A stretch of DNA of 64,000 bases from Actinomadura graeca (GTDB lineage: Bacteria > Actinomycetota > Actinomycetes > Streptosporangiales > Streptosporangiaceae). The DNA is taken from assembly GCF_019175365.1 (NCBI RefSeq), contig NZ_CP059572.1, positions 1,612,001 to 1,676,000 on the forward strand. Reading direction: 5' to 3'. The notes under the pieces are model-generated. The model was not told where the DNA came from and ran no database searches. It saw only the letters and a list, made by a program, of their open reading frames with translations. The translations under genes were made by a program, and so were the position numbers. Positions 1-9,430 of this stretch are shown here, one piece after another (position 1 is the first letter of the stretch; each line of letters begins with the position of its first letter).

Positions 1-271
1 CCGACGCGGGCATGATGCCGAACCCGGCGGGGTCGAACGTGGCCAGCCCGTCGACGAAGCCGCCGCGCCGGCAGTAGAACCGGTCGCTCTCCGGTGCCCG
101 CCCGTACGCGCCGGGGTCGTAGTAGGTCGCGGGGTCCCACCGCCCCGCGGGGACGTCGGTGATCGCGTCGAACCCGTCCAGGACGTTGCGCCACAGCTCG
201 GCCGCGGACCCGGCACCGGGGAACACCGCGCCCGCGCCGACGATCGCGATCGGCTCGGCGGCGTCGGTCAC
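1..271 (-). CDS. Polyketide/fatty-acid synthase, N-terminal ketosynthase part (cut by window edge)
   Basis: Only the first 90 codons are in the window. They read as the N-terminus of a beta-ketoacyl synthase: the opening strand PIAIVGAGAVFPGA, then LWRNVLDG, DAITDVP and GRWDP, all typical of modular or PUFA-type KS domains. I place the start at the GTG at 269-271. It overlaps the TGA of the preceding megasynthase in the arrangement GTGA, so the two genes are almost certainly translationally coupled and work in one assembly line. The catalytic cysteine and all later domains lie outside the window, so the total domain content cannot be stated. Confidence 0.88.
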   Translation of the reverse strand, partial: MTDAAEPIAIVGAGAVFPGAGSAAELWRNVLDGFDAITDVPAGRWDPATYYDPGAYGRAPESDRFYCRRGGFVDGLATFDPAGFGIMPAS

Positions 272-3200
272 CGGACCGTCCCCGTGAACACGACCTGCGT
301 CTCGTCGCCGTGCGCGATCTCGCGGAGCAGGGCGTCCACGCCGGCGTCCGGCTCGATCAGCCCGATGCCGCGCCGCGCGTACTCGCGCGCCAGCTCGGGC
401 GACACCATCCCGCCGCCCGCCCACGGCCCCCAGTCGGCGACCAGGACCCGGCCCTTCAGCCGCGTCCGCCAGACCCGGGCCAGCGTGTCGCAGGCGTCGT
501 TGGCGGCGGCGTAGTCGGCCTGCCCCCGGTTCCCGTGCACGCCGGCGACACTGCCGAACACGACGAAGAACCCGAGGTCGGGGCGGACGGCCGCGGCGAG
601 CGCGCACGCGCCGTCCACCTTCGTCCGGTACACCCGCTCGAACGAGCCGGGCCCCTTGTCGCGGACGAGCCGGTCCTCGATCAGCCCGGCGCCGTGCACG
701 ACCCCGTCCAGGCGGCCGTGCCGCAGGTAGACGCGCTCGACCACGTCCCGCACCGCCTGCGGGTCCCGGACGTCGCCCGAGTGGTACCGCACGGACGCGG
801 CGTCCTCGCGCAGCGCCTCCAGGTTGCGCCGGACCTCCCGCTCGGCCAGGAGCCGCCTGATCGTCGCCTCGATCTCCGAGGGGGGCCTGCCGCCACGCGC
901 GACGAGCGCCCTGCGGAGCCCGGCCTCGTCCTCGGCCTCGGGGAAGGACGGCTCGCCGTCCGGTTCCGGTGTGCGTCCCATGAGCTCGATGTGGCAGCCG
1001 CTCATCCTGGCCAGCGCGCGCGCCACCCGTGCGGTGATTCCTCTTGCTCCTCCGGTGAGCAGCACGACGCCGTCCGGCCCGAGGTCCACGGCGGGCTCCC
1101 CGGTGAGTTCGGACGGCACCACCGACAGGCCCCGGCGCACGTCGCCCTCGTGCCCTACCGCCACCGGGGCGTCAGGGTGCAGCATCTCCGCCAGGATCCG
1201 CTGCGCTATCGCCCGCGGCGTGTCCTTGGTGTCGACGTCCACCGCCCGGACGAGCACCTCGGGGTACTCCTGCGCGACCGTCCGCGCCAGGCCCCGGAGC
1301 CCGGCGCCCGGGGCCGGGTCGCCGACGCCCCCGCCGCCGAACCGCCGTCCGAAGTCGCCGCCGGACCCGGTCGCCACCACCAGGCGGCGCAGCCCTCCGG
1401 TCAGCGCGCCGCGGATCCCCGCGTACGCCTCGGGGAGCACCGCCGCGGCGCCGGGCCGCAGCGCCGCCAGGTGGACGAGACCGTCGCAGGCCCCGTCCAC
1501 CTCCAGCGGCGTCCGCGCCTGGGCGCCGTGCCGCTCCAGCATGTCGGCGAGCTCCAGGGCGATCCCGCAGCCGTCGTCCACGATCAGGAACCGCTCCCCG
1601 GCGAACGTCGTCCCGGCCTCGCCCGGCACCGGCAGCGCCTTCAGCGGCACGGTGCGCACGACCTGCCGCAGCACGGGCGCCTGGACGCGCGGCGGGAGCG
1701 CGGCCGGGCCGGATCCCGAGAGTGCCGAGGTGCCCACATGGGTGCCGGAGCCGTCGGCCGGACGCGCCGGGCCCGCCGGGGGCGCAGGAGAGGAGGGCTC
1801 CCGGACCTCGGCGGGCGGGGATTCCAGATGGTCGTGGAGCCAGGCGACGATGCCGCCGATGGTGGTGATGCGGGCGAGCCGTTCCAGCGCGGCGTCCCCG
1901 GCCGTGAGCCCGACGCGGTCGGCCAGCTCGGCGGTGATGACGGTGCGCTTGATGGAGTCGATGGAGAGGTCGGCCTCAAGGTCCAGGTCGTCCTTCAGCA
2001 TGGCCCGCGGGTAGCCGGTGCGGGAGCTGATCACCTCCAGGACGGACGCGCGGACGTCGGGCGCGTGCTCCCGCTCCGAGTCCGGCTCCGGCTCCGAGTC
2101 CGGGACTGTGGCCGGGGCCGGGAGCGGCGCCGGGCCCGCGTCCACCGCTTCGCCCTTGAGGACCGGACGCGGGAACGGGACGGACGGGACCGGCGGCCGG
2201 GGCTGGACCGGCGGGCGGGACGGCCTCTCGGCCGCCGGGCCGAGGTGGCGCAGGATCACCTCCCGCTGCGCGGCGATCAACTCGCGGCCCGCGCGCAGGT
2301 ACTCCAGCACCGCGGCCTCGGACTCGCGGGGACGGTCGCTCATCGTTCCTCCTGGGACGCGCCGGGCGGGCCGCAGCGCGCCCTCCGGGTGGCCGCCGTC
2401 GGCGGTGCGGACGAGGTGGCCGTTCACCAGCCAGCCGGACGCCGGCGGCGCGGCGTCGGCGTCGGCCTCGGCGTCGCGGCCCGCGAACAGCGGCAGCGGG
2501 TCGACGGGGACCCCGGCCGCCGCCAGCTCCGCCAGCGCGAGCAGGAAGCGCGGCAGGCCGTCCTCGCCGGGGACGTCGCAGCTCACGGCGGTGTGCGGGC
2601 GGTCCCCCAGGATCGCGCCGACCAGCCCGGTCAGCACGCGGCCGGGGCCCGCCTCGACGAAGGTGCGGGCGCCCGCGGCGTACATCGCCTCGATCTGCTC
2701 GACGAACCGGACGGGGGCCGCGAGCTGCCCGGCGAGGCCGTCGGCCAGGTCGGCGGGGTCCGTCTCATAGGGCGCGGCGGTCGTGTTCGACCAGACGGGG
2801 AAGGCGGGCGAGCGCAGGTCGCGTCCGGCGAGCGCGGCGCGGAGCCCGGCGGACGCGGGCGCGACGAGGGGACTGTGGAACGCGCAGGCCACCGGGAGGC
2901 GCTCCGCGGCGAGGCCGTGCCCGGCCAGGACGGCGGCGGCACGCTCCAGTCCCGCGGCGGTACCGGAGACGACCACCTGGCGGGGCGCGTTGTGGTTGGC
3001 GATGACGATCTCCGAGACGCCCGACAGCGCCTCACGGACCTCCCGCAGCGTGCCGGTGACGGCCGCCATCGCGCCCGGCTCCGGGCCCGCGGCCGACAGG
3101 ATCGCCTCGGCGCGGGCGGTGCTCAGCTCCACCAGGTCCGTCTCGTCGAACACGCCGGCGGCGCACAGGGCCGTCAGCTCGCCGTAGCTGTGGCCCGCGG

Positions 3201-6200
3201 CGAGGTCGGGGTGGACGCCGACGGCGGTCAGGAGCCGGTGGACGGCCAGCCCGGCGATCCCGAGGGCGGGCTGCGCGGCGCGTGTGTCGGCCAGCGCGTC
3301 CCGCTGCCGCCGCGACTCCTCGGCGGTGAACGCCGCGGGCGGGAACATCACCGGGGCGTGCCCGCCGCCCGCGAGCCGCAGGAGGCGCTGGAGGCGGGGG
3401 AAGGCGACGAACAGGTCGGCGAGCATCCCCGGCCGCTGGCTGCCCTGGCCCGGGAAGAGGAAGGCGACCTGCCCGGCGCCGGGGCCGTCGGTGCCGGTGC
3501 CGGTCTCCGTGCCGGTGCCGGCCGTGTCCCGGCCGTCCTCGCCGGACGCGACGAACACGCCCTCTCCCGGGAGGAACGCGGCGGCGGCGTCGAGCTTGCC
3601 GTCCAGGTCGCCGGGACCGGTGGCGACGAACGCGACCCGCACGGGGCCCTCGCCGGACGCGCAGGCGCGGGCCGCCGCGCGCAGGCCCGCCCGGTCACCG
3701 CGCCGCCCGTCCCACACCCCGCGGATCCGGCCGACCTCGGCCCGCGCCGCGGCCCGGTCCTCGCCGCGGACGAGGAACAGCTCGGCGGGCCAGTCGGCCA
3801 GCCCGGAGACCGGCTCGGGCGCCCCGCCGTACCCGGACAGGACGGCGTGGAAGTTGGCGCCGCCGAAGCCGAAGCCGCTGATCCCGGCGTACCGGTCGCC
3901 GGGGGCGGCGGCCCACGGGCGGGCCGTCCGGCCGAAGGAGAAGGGCCCGGCGGGATCCCACGCCGGGTTCGGGCGGTCCAGGTGGAGCGTGCCGGGCAGG
4001 ACCCCGGTGTGCAGCGCGTGCGCGGTCTTGATGAGGCCCGCGAGCCCAGCGGCGCACTTGGTGTGCCCGATCTGCGACTTCACCGAGCCGAGCGCGACGC
4101 TGCCGGGCGCGGCGCCCGCGAACACCGCGGCGAGCGTCTCCAGCTCCGCGCGGTCGCCGACCTCGGTGCCGGTGCCGTGCGCCTCGACCAGCCCCACCCG
4201 CGACGGGGGCACGCCCGCCCCCTCGTACGCGCGGTCCAGCGCGAGGCGCTGGCCCTCGGAGCGGGGCGCGGTGAGGCCGAGGGAGCGGCCGTCGCTGGAC
4301 CCGGCGACGGACTTGACGACCGCGTACACCCGGTCGCCGTCGCGCTCGGCGTCCGCGAGCCGCTTGAGCACCACGCACGCGACGCCCTCGCCCAGCGCGA
4401 TCCCGTCGGCGGACGCGTCGAACGCGGCGCACCGCCCGGACGGCGACAGCGCGCGGACGGAGGAGAACATCAGGTAGTCGCGGATGCCGTTGTGCAGGTC
4501 GGCGCCGCCGCACAGCGCCATGTCACCGGCGCCGGAAACGAGTTCCTTGCAGGCGGCGTCGAGCGCCGCTAGGGAGGCGGCACAGGCGGCGTCCACCGTG
4601 TAGTTGGCACCGCCCAGGTCGAGCCGGTTGGCGATCCGCCCGGCGATCACGTTGGTGAGGACGCCGGGGAAGGAGTCCTCCGTGGGTTTCGGGAGCTGCT
4701 CGTCCAGGCCCGGCGGGACCTCGCCCAGATAGGACGGGAGGGCCGCGCGCATGGCGTAGGCGGCTGCGAGTTCCCCGCCCCCCTCGGCGCCGAAGAACAC
4801 CGAGGTCCGGGAACGGTCGAACGGCCGGTCGGCGTACCCGGCGTCCCGCAGCGCGCGGGACGCGACCTCCAGCGCGAGGAGCTGGACGGGCTCGACGCTG
4901 CCGAGCGCGGCCGGCGGGATGCCGTAGGCGAGCGCGTCGAACGGGACGTCCGGGATGAACCCGCCCCATTTGGAGGGCGTCCTGCCGTCCCCGTCCGCGC
5001 CGAAGTAGAGATCGGGGTCCCAGCGCCCGGCGGGGACCTCGGTGACGGAGTCGACGCCGCGGGCGATGTTCGCCCAGTACGCGCCGGCGTCCTCGGCGCC
5101 GGGGAACACGCAGCCGATCCCGATGATCGCGATGTCGGCGGGGCGCGGGCCGGCGGACGGCAGCGGCGGGCGGTCCGCGGCGACGCCGAGTTCGGCGGCA
5201 CGGGCGGCCAGCAGCGCGGTCGCCCCGGCGGTGACCTCCTCGTGCAGGTCCGCGAGCCGGGTGGGCGCCGAGCGCAGCGCCGCCGCCTGGCCCATCATGA
5301 ACAGGCCCTCGGTCCGCTGCGCGGCGGGCTCCACCGGCTGCGGGCCCTCGCCCGACGGACGGCGGCGCAGCCCCTTGCTGGCGATGCGCAGCCGCCCGAG
5401 GTTCAGCTCCTCCAGCCGCCGCCACACCTCCCGCGGCGCCATCCCGACCGCCGCGAGCTCGCGGCGCGCCTCCTCGAACGCGACGACGTAGGGGGTGCGG
5501 GCGCAGCGGGTCACGTGCCCGGGGGACGTCTCCAGCAGGGCCGTCCCCTCGCATCCGATCGCGGCGTCCTGGAAGCCCGGCAGGATCGCGCCCGCCTCGA
5601 CGGCCTCGGCGGTGAACAGGTACGCGGTCCCCATCAGCACGCGGACGGCGGCGCCGCGCCCGGCGAGCGGCCCGGCCAGCGCCGCGACCATCGCGGCCGA
5701 CCGCGCGTCGTGGATCCCGCCCGCGAACATCACCGACAGCTCCGCCGGGTCGCCGCCGAACGCCGTCAGACGCTCGACCTGCGCCTCCCACAGCGGGAAG
5801 CTCGCGCGGGGCCCGACATGCCCGCCGCACTCCGCGCCCTCGAAGACGAACTTGCGCGCGCCCTCGTCCAGGAACCGCTCCAGCAGCTCCGGCGACGGGA
5901 CGTGCAGGAACGCGCTGATCCCGGCCGCCTCCAGCGACGCGGCCTGCGCCGGGCGGCCCCCCGCGACGATCGCGAACGGCGGCGCCGCGGCGCGCACGGC
6001 GGCGAGCTGCGCCTCGCGGACCTCCGGCGGCGCGAACCCGAGGACGCCCACGCCCCACGGCCTGCCGCCGAGCCGCCCGGCGGTGGCGGCCAGCAGCTCC
6101 CGCACCTTGTCGCCGTCCTTGAGGGCCAGGGCCAGGAACGGCAGCCCGCCCGCGCGCGCGACCGCGTCGGCGAACTCCGGCCGGTCGCTGACCTGCGTCA

Positions 6201-7278
6201 TCGGGCCCTGCACGACCGGCGGCACCGCGCCGGACGACCCGTCGGCGCCATCCACGCCATCGGCATCCACGCCATCGGTGTCGTCGGCGTCGTCGGCGCG
6301 GGGGGCGTCGGAGGGTGCGACGGCCGGGGCGAGCGGCTCGGCGCGGACGGCGGCCCTGATGTGCTCGGTGATCTCCCCCCGGACGGCCTGGACCACGCCC
6401 CCGGCGGTCTTGTGGCGCGCCGCGAGCGCCGCCGCGAGCGGCCCGTCCTGCCCCACCGGCAGGCCCGCGACACGCAGGCCCCCCGCCGCGGCGGGCTCGG
6501 CCGTCCCGGCGCCCGGCAGGCCGGGACGCGCGTACACGCGGTGCCCGTCGACGACCGCCGTCTCGCTCCCGTCCATCGCGGTGAGCGCGGCCACCACGGC
6601 GGCGGGCAGGTCCATCTCCCGGACGAGCGCGAGCTGCACGTCCAGCACGATCCCCGCCGCTCCCCCGGCCACCGCCGCCGCGGCCGTGTGCGGGCCGATC
6701 CCCCCGGCCGCGTACACCGGGACGTCCACGGCCGGGCCGGCGGCCAGATGCTGGAGCAGCACGAAGGTGGACGTCTCGCCGACGCGCCCGCCGGCCTCCC
6801 GCCCCCGCGCGATCAGCCCGGTGTTGCCCGCCCCCGCGAGGCCCTGGGCGACGGGCAGGACGGCGGCCGCCTCGTCCGGGCCGACCACCTCGATCAGCAG
6901 GCGGCGGCCCCGGGCGAACCCGGCGACGTCCAGCGAGTCGTCGGAGCGCAGCGCGGGCGCGTCGACGAGCACCGTGCCCGCCGCGTCCGGCAGCTCGGCG
7001 GGACGGACCCGGCAGCCCGCCGGGACGCGGACGCCGAACGGCCCCGTCCACCAGCGGCGGACGTCGGCGAGGGCGGCGAGCGCCGCCGCCCGGTCGGTGC
7101 CGAGGTCGAGCACCCCGAGCCCGCCCGCCCGCGCGACCGCGACGGCCAGCCGGGACGCGGGGCGGCCGAACGGGGAGACCCCGATGACCTCGGTCCCGGG
7201 ACGGCTCCCCGGGGCCGCGCCGGGCCCCGGCCGCCGCCGCTGCGTCCCGTCCCGGCCCCCGGCCCTGTCCGCCGCCAT
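268..7278 (-). CDS. Multidomain megasynthase: NMO-like x2, KS, AT, ACP, KR (PUFA-synthase-like)
   Basis: A 2336-aa iterative-type polyketide or secondary-lipid synthase. Domains in order: residues ~30-290 a degenerate nitronate-monooxygenase-like (PfaD-type) barrel; ~350-640 a second, better conserved one with VVQGPMTQVSD and ECGGHVGPR; ~710-1145 KS with active-site Cys in VDAACAASL (~896), HGTGT and IGHTK; ~1265-1570 AT with FPGQGSQRPGM and GHSYGE; ~1720-1800 one ACP with DLSIDSIKR (Ser ~1774); ~2065-2330 KR with TGGARGI and GSVAGVHGN followed by YAAAND. KS, ACP and KR motifs are closest in style to PfaA-type synthases. The NMO-like part probably supplies enoyl reduction, as PfaD does in PUFA systems; this is inferred. 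The ATG at 7278 follows a G-rich Shine-Dalgarno. The product is unknown. Confidence 0.9.
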   Translation of the reverse strand: MAADRAGGRDGTQRRRPGPGAAPGSRPGTEVIGVSPFGRPASRLAVAVARAGGLGVLDLGTDRAAALAALADVRRWWTGPFGVRVPAGCRVRPAELPDAAGTVLVDAPALRSDDSLDVAGFARGRRLLIEVVGPDEAAAVLPVAQGLAGAGNTGLIARGREAGGRVGETSTFVLLQHLAAGPAVDVPVYAAGGIGPHTAAAAVAGGAAGIVLDVQLALVREMDLPAAVVAALTAMDGSETAVVDGHRVYARPGLPGAGTAEPAAAGGLRVAGLPVGQDGPLAAALAARHKTAGGVVQAVRGEITEHIRAAVRAEPLAPAVAPSDAPRADDADDTDGVDADGVDGADGSSGAVPPVVQGPMTQVSDRPEFADAVARAGGLPFLALALKDGDKVRELLAATAGRLGGRPWGVGVLGFAPPEVREAQLAAVRAAAPPFAIVAGGRPAQAASLEAAGISAFLHVPSPELLERFLDEGARKFVFEGAECGGHVGPRASFPLWEAQVERLTAFGGDPAELSVMFAGGIHDARSAAMVAALAGPLAGRGAAVRVLMGTAYLFTAEAVEAGAILPGFQDAAIGCEGTALLETSPGHVTRCARTPYVVAFEEARRELAAVGMAPREVWRRLEELNLGRLRIASKGLRRRPSGEGPQPVEPAAQRTEGLFMMGQAAALRSAPTRLADLHEEVTAGATALLAARAAELGVAADRPPLPSAGPRPADIAIIGIGCVFPGAEDAGAYWANIARGVDSVTEVPAGRWDPDLYFGADGDGRTPSKWGGFIPDVPFDALAYGIPPAALGSVEPVQLLALEVASRALRDAGYADRPFDRSRTSVFFGAEGGGELAAAYAMRAALPSYLGEVPPGLDEQLPKPTEDSFPGVLTNVIAGRIANRLDLGGANYTVDAACAASLAALDAACKELVSGAGDMALCGGADLHNGIRDYLMFSSVRALSPSGRCAAFDASADGIALGEGVACVVLKRLADAERDGDRVYAVVKSVAGSSDGRSLGLTAPRSEGQRLALDRAYEGAGVPPSRVGLVEAHGTGTEVGDRAELETLAAVFAGAAPGSVALGSVKSQIGHTKCAAGLAGLIKTAHALHTGVLPGTLHLDRPNPAWDPAGPFSFGRTARPWAAAPGDRYAGISGFGFGGANFHAVLSGYGGAPEPVSGLADWPAELFLVRGEDRAAARAEVGRIRGVWDGRRGDRAGLRAAARACASGEGPVRVAFVATGPGDLDGKLDAAAAFLPGEGVFVASGEDGRDTAGTGTETGTGTDGPGAGQVAFLFPGQGSQRPGMLADLFVAFPRLQRLLRLAGGGHAPVMFPPAAFTAEESRRQRDALADTRAAQPALGIAGLAVHRLLTAVGVHPDLAAGHSYGELTALCAAGVFDETDLVELSTARAEAILSAAGPEPGAMAAVTGTLREVREALSGVSEIVIANHNAPRQVVVSGTAAGLERAAAVLAGHGLAAERLPVACAFHSPLVAPASAGLRAALAGRDLRSPAFPVWSNTTAAPYETDPADLADGLAGQLAAPVRFVEQIEAMYAAGARTFVEAGPGRVLTGLVGAILGDRPHTAVSCDVPGEDGLPRFLLALAELAAAGVPVDPLPLFAGRDAEADADAAPPASGWLVNGHLVRTADGGHPEGALRPARRVPGGTMSDRPRESEAAVLEYLRAGRELIAAQREVILRHLGPAAERPSRPPVQPRPPVPSVPFPRPVLKGEAVDAGPAPLPAPATVPDSEPEPDSEREHAPDVRASVLEVISSRTGYPRAMLKDDLDLEADLSIDSIKRTVITAELADRVGLTAGDAALERLARITTIGGIVAWLHDHLESPPAEVREPSSPAPPAGPARPADGSGTHVGTSALSGSGPAALPPRVQAPVLRQVVRTVPLKALPVPGEAGTTFAGERFLIVDDGCGIALELADMLERHGAQARTPLEVDGACDGLVHLAALRPGAAAVLPEAYAGIRGALTGGLRRLVVATGSGGDFGRRFGGGGVGDPAPGAGLRGLARTVAQEYPEVLVRAVDVDTKDTPRAIAQRILAEMLHPDAPVAVGHEGDVRRGLSVVPSELTGEPAVDLGPDGVVLLTGGARGITARVARALARMSGCHIELMGRTPEPDGEPSFPEAEDEAGLRRALVARGGRPPSEIEATIRRLLAEREVRRNLEALREDAASVRYHSGDVRDPQAVRDVVERVYLRHGRLDGVVHGAGLIEDRLVRDKGPGSFERVYRTKVDGACALAAAVRPDLGFFVVFGSVAGVHGNRGQADYAAANDACDTLARVWRTRLKGRVLVADWGPWAGGGMVSPELAREYARRGIGLIEPDAGVDALLREIAHGDETQVVFTGTVR
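2341..2353 (-). promoter_or_regulatory. Internal Shine-Dalgarno and ATG inside the megasynthase
   Basis: On the minus strand AGGAGG (2348-2353) is followed by a 4-nt spacer and an in-frame ATG (2341-2343). This is codon 1646 of the megasynthase, in the linker between AT and ACP. The sequence after it (MSDRPRESEAAVLEYL) looks like a natural N-terminus. It could start a separate ACP-KR polypeptide, or be the scar of a fusion between two formerly separate genes. Confidence 0.55.
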
Positions 7279-7604
7279 GCACTGCCCCCCGACGTCCCGC
7301 GCGGCCCGACCCCGGCGGCGCGGCTTGAAACCCTGGCTCGACGGTGCGCCACACTACGGTCGGCGACGGATCGATCACCGGGGCGACACACCCGTGGACG
7401 CGACGGGAACGGGACCTCAAGGAGTCTGGGACTTCCCTTGACGCAGCCAAGACCCGCCGCGGCGGGCGCGCGGGACCGGCACGGCGTCCCGGCGCGGCGC
7501 GCTCCCCGCCCGGGTCTCACGTTCCGGCGACGACATCGCGCATAATGTCAGTTACACCCCGTAGCATCGGGCGCGACGGGGGAATGCGGTCAGGTGGGTA
7601 CGTG
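7279..7604. other. Divergent intergenic region between megasynthase and RSH gene
   Basis: About 325 bases without a convincing gene. It must carry the promoters of the leftward synthase operon and of the rightward RSH gene. I see no clear terminator or long inverted repeat. In-frame ATGs at 7546 and 7584 precede the chosen RSH start but have poor ribosome-binding sites. Confidence 0.5.
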
Positions 7605-9407
7605 ATGGCGACCCTCGATCCGGCGAACTCCACAGGCTCCGCCCACGGCGCCCTCCGCGGCGCCGCGATCCCGGGCGCCGTGATCCGGGACGCCGCGCCC
7701 CCGCGGGCACCCGGGCGGTTCCGCCTGCCGCTGCGCCGCCGGGGCGCCACCGCCGGAGACGCCGCCGTCCGCGCCGCCCTCGCCCCGCTGCTGTCGGCGC
7801 ACCGCGCCGCCTACCCGGACGCCGACCAGGCCGAGCTGCTGCGCGGGTACGCGGTCGCCGAGCGGCTCCACCGGGGCCAGCTCCGCAGGTCCGGCGCCCC
7901 CTACATCACCCACCCGCTCGCGGTCGCGATGATCCTCGCCGGGATGGGCATGGACACCACCACCCTCGTCGCCGCCCTCCTGCACGACACCGTCGAGGAC
8001 ACCCCCTTCACCCTCGGCGAGGTCCGCGCCGAGTTCGGCGAGGAGATCGCCGTGCTGGTGGACGGCGTGACCAAGCTCGACGGCGGCCGCTGGGGCGAGC
8101 GCGCCGAGGCCGAGACGTTCCGCAAGATCGTGCTGTCGGCCGCCGACGACCTGCGGGTCCTGGTGATCAAACTCGCGGACCGGCTGCACAACCTGCGCAC
8201 GCTGCGGTTCCAGCCGGAACACAAGCGCGCCCGCTACGCCAAGGCGTCCCACGAGCTGCTCGTCCCGTTCGCCGAGCGGCTCGGCATCCACGTCCTCAAA
8301 CGGGAGATGGACGACCTGGCCTTCGCCGCGCGCTCCCCCGGCGCGCACGCCGCCACCGGATCCGCCGTCCGCGCCGCGCTGGGCGACGCCGCCGGCGCGT
8401 TCGGCCCCGCCATCCTGCGGCTCCGCCGCTCCCTCGCCGAGCACGGCGTCCACGCGACGATGCGGATCAGGCCGTCCCACCTGTACGCGGTGCACCAGTC
8501 GTTCGGCGGCCGGCTCACCGGGCTGCGTCCGTGCGAGGCCGCGCGCCTCCTCCTGGTCGTCGACGGCGCCGAACGCGACTGCTACATCGCGCTCGGCGCG
8601 GTGCACGCCGCGCTGCACCCCGTCGCGGGCCAGGTCCGCGACTTCATCGCCACGCCCAAGCACAACATGTACCGGTCGCTGCACACCCGGGTGATCAGCC
8701 CCGACGGCGACCCGTTCGAGGTCATCGTCCGCAGCCGCGCCATGCACCCGGTCGCCGAGTACGGCATCGTCGCCCACATCCGCGACGCCGGCGACGACGC
8801 CGCCACCGCCGACGCCGTCGCGGGCCGCCGCGACCTCGTCTGGCTGAGCCGGCTGCTCGCCTGGCAGTCCGACGCGCCGTCCGCCGACTTCCTGGACAGC
8901 CTGCGCGCCGACCTCGCCGCGGGGAACGTCGCCGCGTTCACCCCGCGCGGCGAGGCCGTCGCGCTGCCCGCGGGCGCCACCGCCCTCGACTTCGCCTACG
9001 CGCTGGAGCCCGCGCTCGGCGACCGCTGCATCGGCGCCGTCGTCAACGGGCGGCTCGCCCCGATGTCGGTGCAGGTCCGCAGCGGCAACGTCGTGGAGAT
9101 CCTCACCGACCCGGCCGGCCGCCCGTCCGAGGACTGGCTGGAGTTCGCGGTGGCCGTGCCCGCCCGCGTCCGCATCCAGCAGTGCCTGGCGCTGCGGCAC
9201 GCCGAGGAGGCCGCCGAGGCGGGGCGGCGGCGCCTCGTCCAGGCCCTCGCGGGACGGCACGTCGACCTGCTCGCCGCCGAGGCGCGCGGCGACTCCCTCG
9301 CCGTCGCCCGCTCCCTCGGCTACGACGAGATCGACGAGATGTACGGCGCGCTGACCACCGGGTCGCTGCGCCTGGACGACCTCGTCGCCCGATTCGTCGG
9401 CGGCTGA
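7605..9407 (+). CDS. RelA/SpoT homologue (RSH), probably hydrolase-dominant
   Basis: A 600-aa RSH protein acting on the alarmone (p)ppGpp. The N-terminal HD hydrolase domain keeps the expected residues: YITHP, LLHDTVEDT and LADRLHNLRTL. The synthetase domain is recognisable by DFIATPKHNMYRSLHT and MHPVAEYGIVAHI. However, the segment matching FDLIAIR of classical synthetases reads RPCEAARLLLVV, so the catalytic Asp is absent, and the usual EIQIRT reads EVIVRS. A TGS domain follows (NVAAFTPRGEAVALP). The C-terminal ACT region of long RSHs is missing, giving ~600 aa instead of ~750-850. The pattern suggests a hydrolase with weak or no synthetase activity, reminiscent of the second RSH of streptomycetes. 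The start at 7605 is chosen for GGTGGG six bases upstream; ATG 7584 is possible. Confidence 0.88.
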   Translation: MATLDPANSTGSAHGALRGAAIPGAVIRDAAPPRAPGRFRLPLRRRGATAGDAAVRAALAPLLSAHRAAYPDADQAELLRGYAVAERLHRGQLRRSGAPYITHPLAVAMILAGMGMDTTTLVAALLHDTVEDTPFTLGEVRAEFGEEIAVLVDGVTKLDGGRWGERAEAETFRKIVLSAADDLRVLVIKLADRLHNLRTLRFQPEHKRARYAKASHELLVPFAERLGIHVLKREMDDLAFAARSPGAHAATGSAVRAALGDAAGAFGPAILRLRRSLAEHGVHATMRIRPSHLYAVHQSFGGRLTGLRPCEAARLLLVVDGAERDCYIALGAVHAALHPVAGQVRDFIATPKHNMYRSLHTRVISPDGDPFEVIVRSRAMHPVAEYGIVAHIRDAGDDAATADAVAGRRDLVWLSRLLAWQSDAPSADFLDSLRADLAAGNVAAFTPRGEAVALPAGATALDFAYALEPALGDRCIGAVVNGRLAPMSVQVRSGNVVEILTDPAGRPSEDWLEFAVAVPARVRIQQCLALRHAEEAAEAGRRRLVQALAGRHVDLLAAEARGDSLAVARSLGYDEIDEMYGALTTGSLRLDDLVARFVGG

Positions 9408-9430
9408 GGGGTCCTGGCTACGCCGACCGC

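Noticed and set aside
310..4572. Very long open frame on the plus strand, opposite the megasynthase
   Set aside because: Composition is Arg/Pro/Gly/Ala-rich without domains. It is antisense to clear KS, AT and ACP motifs and results from the GC-biased third codon position.
268..7278. Calling the locus an omega-3 PUFA synthase
   Set aside because: KS and KR motifs are PfaA-like, but tandem ACPs, dehydratases (PfaC) and a separate PfaD are not visible, so the product class cannot be assigned.
4523..7450. Second long minus-strand frame overlapping the megasynthase N-terminal half
   Set aside because: A frame-shifted shadow with runs of Arg/Gly and no recognisable motif; the in-frame gene has clear NMO and KS signatures.
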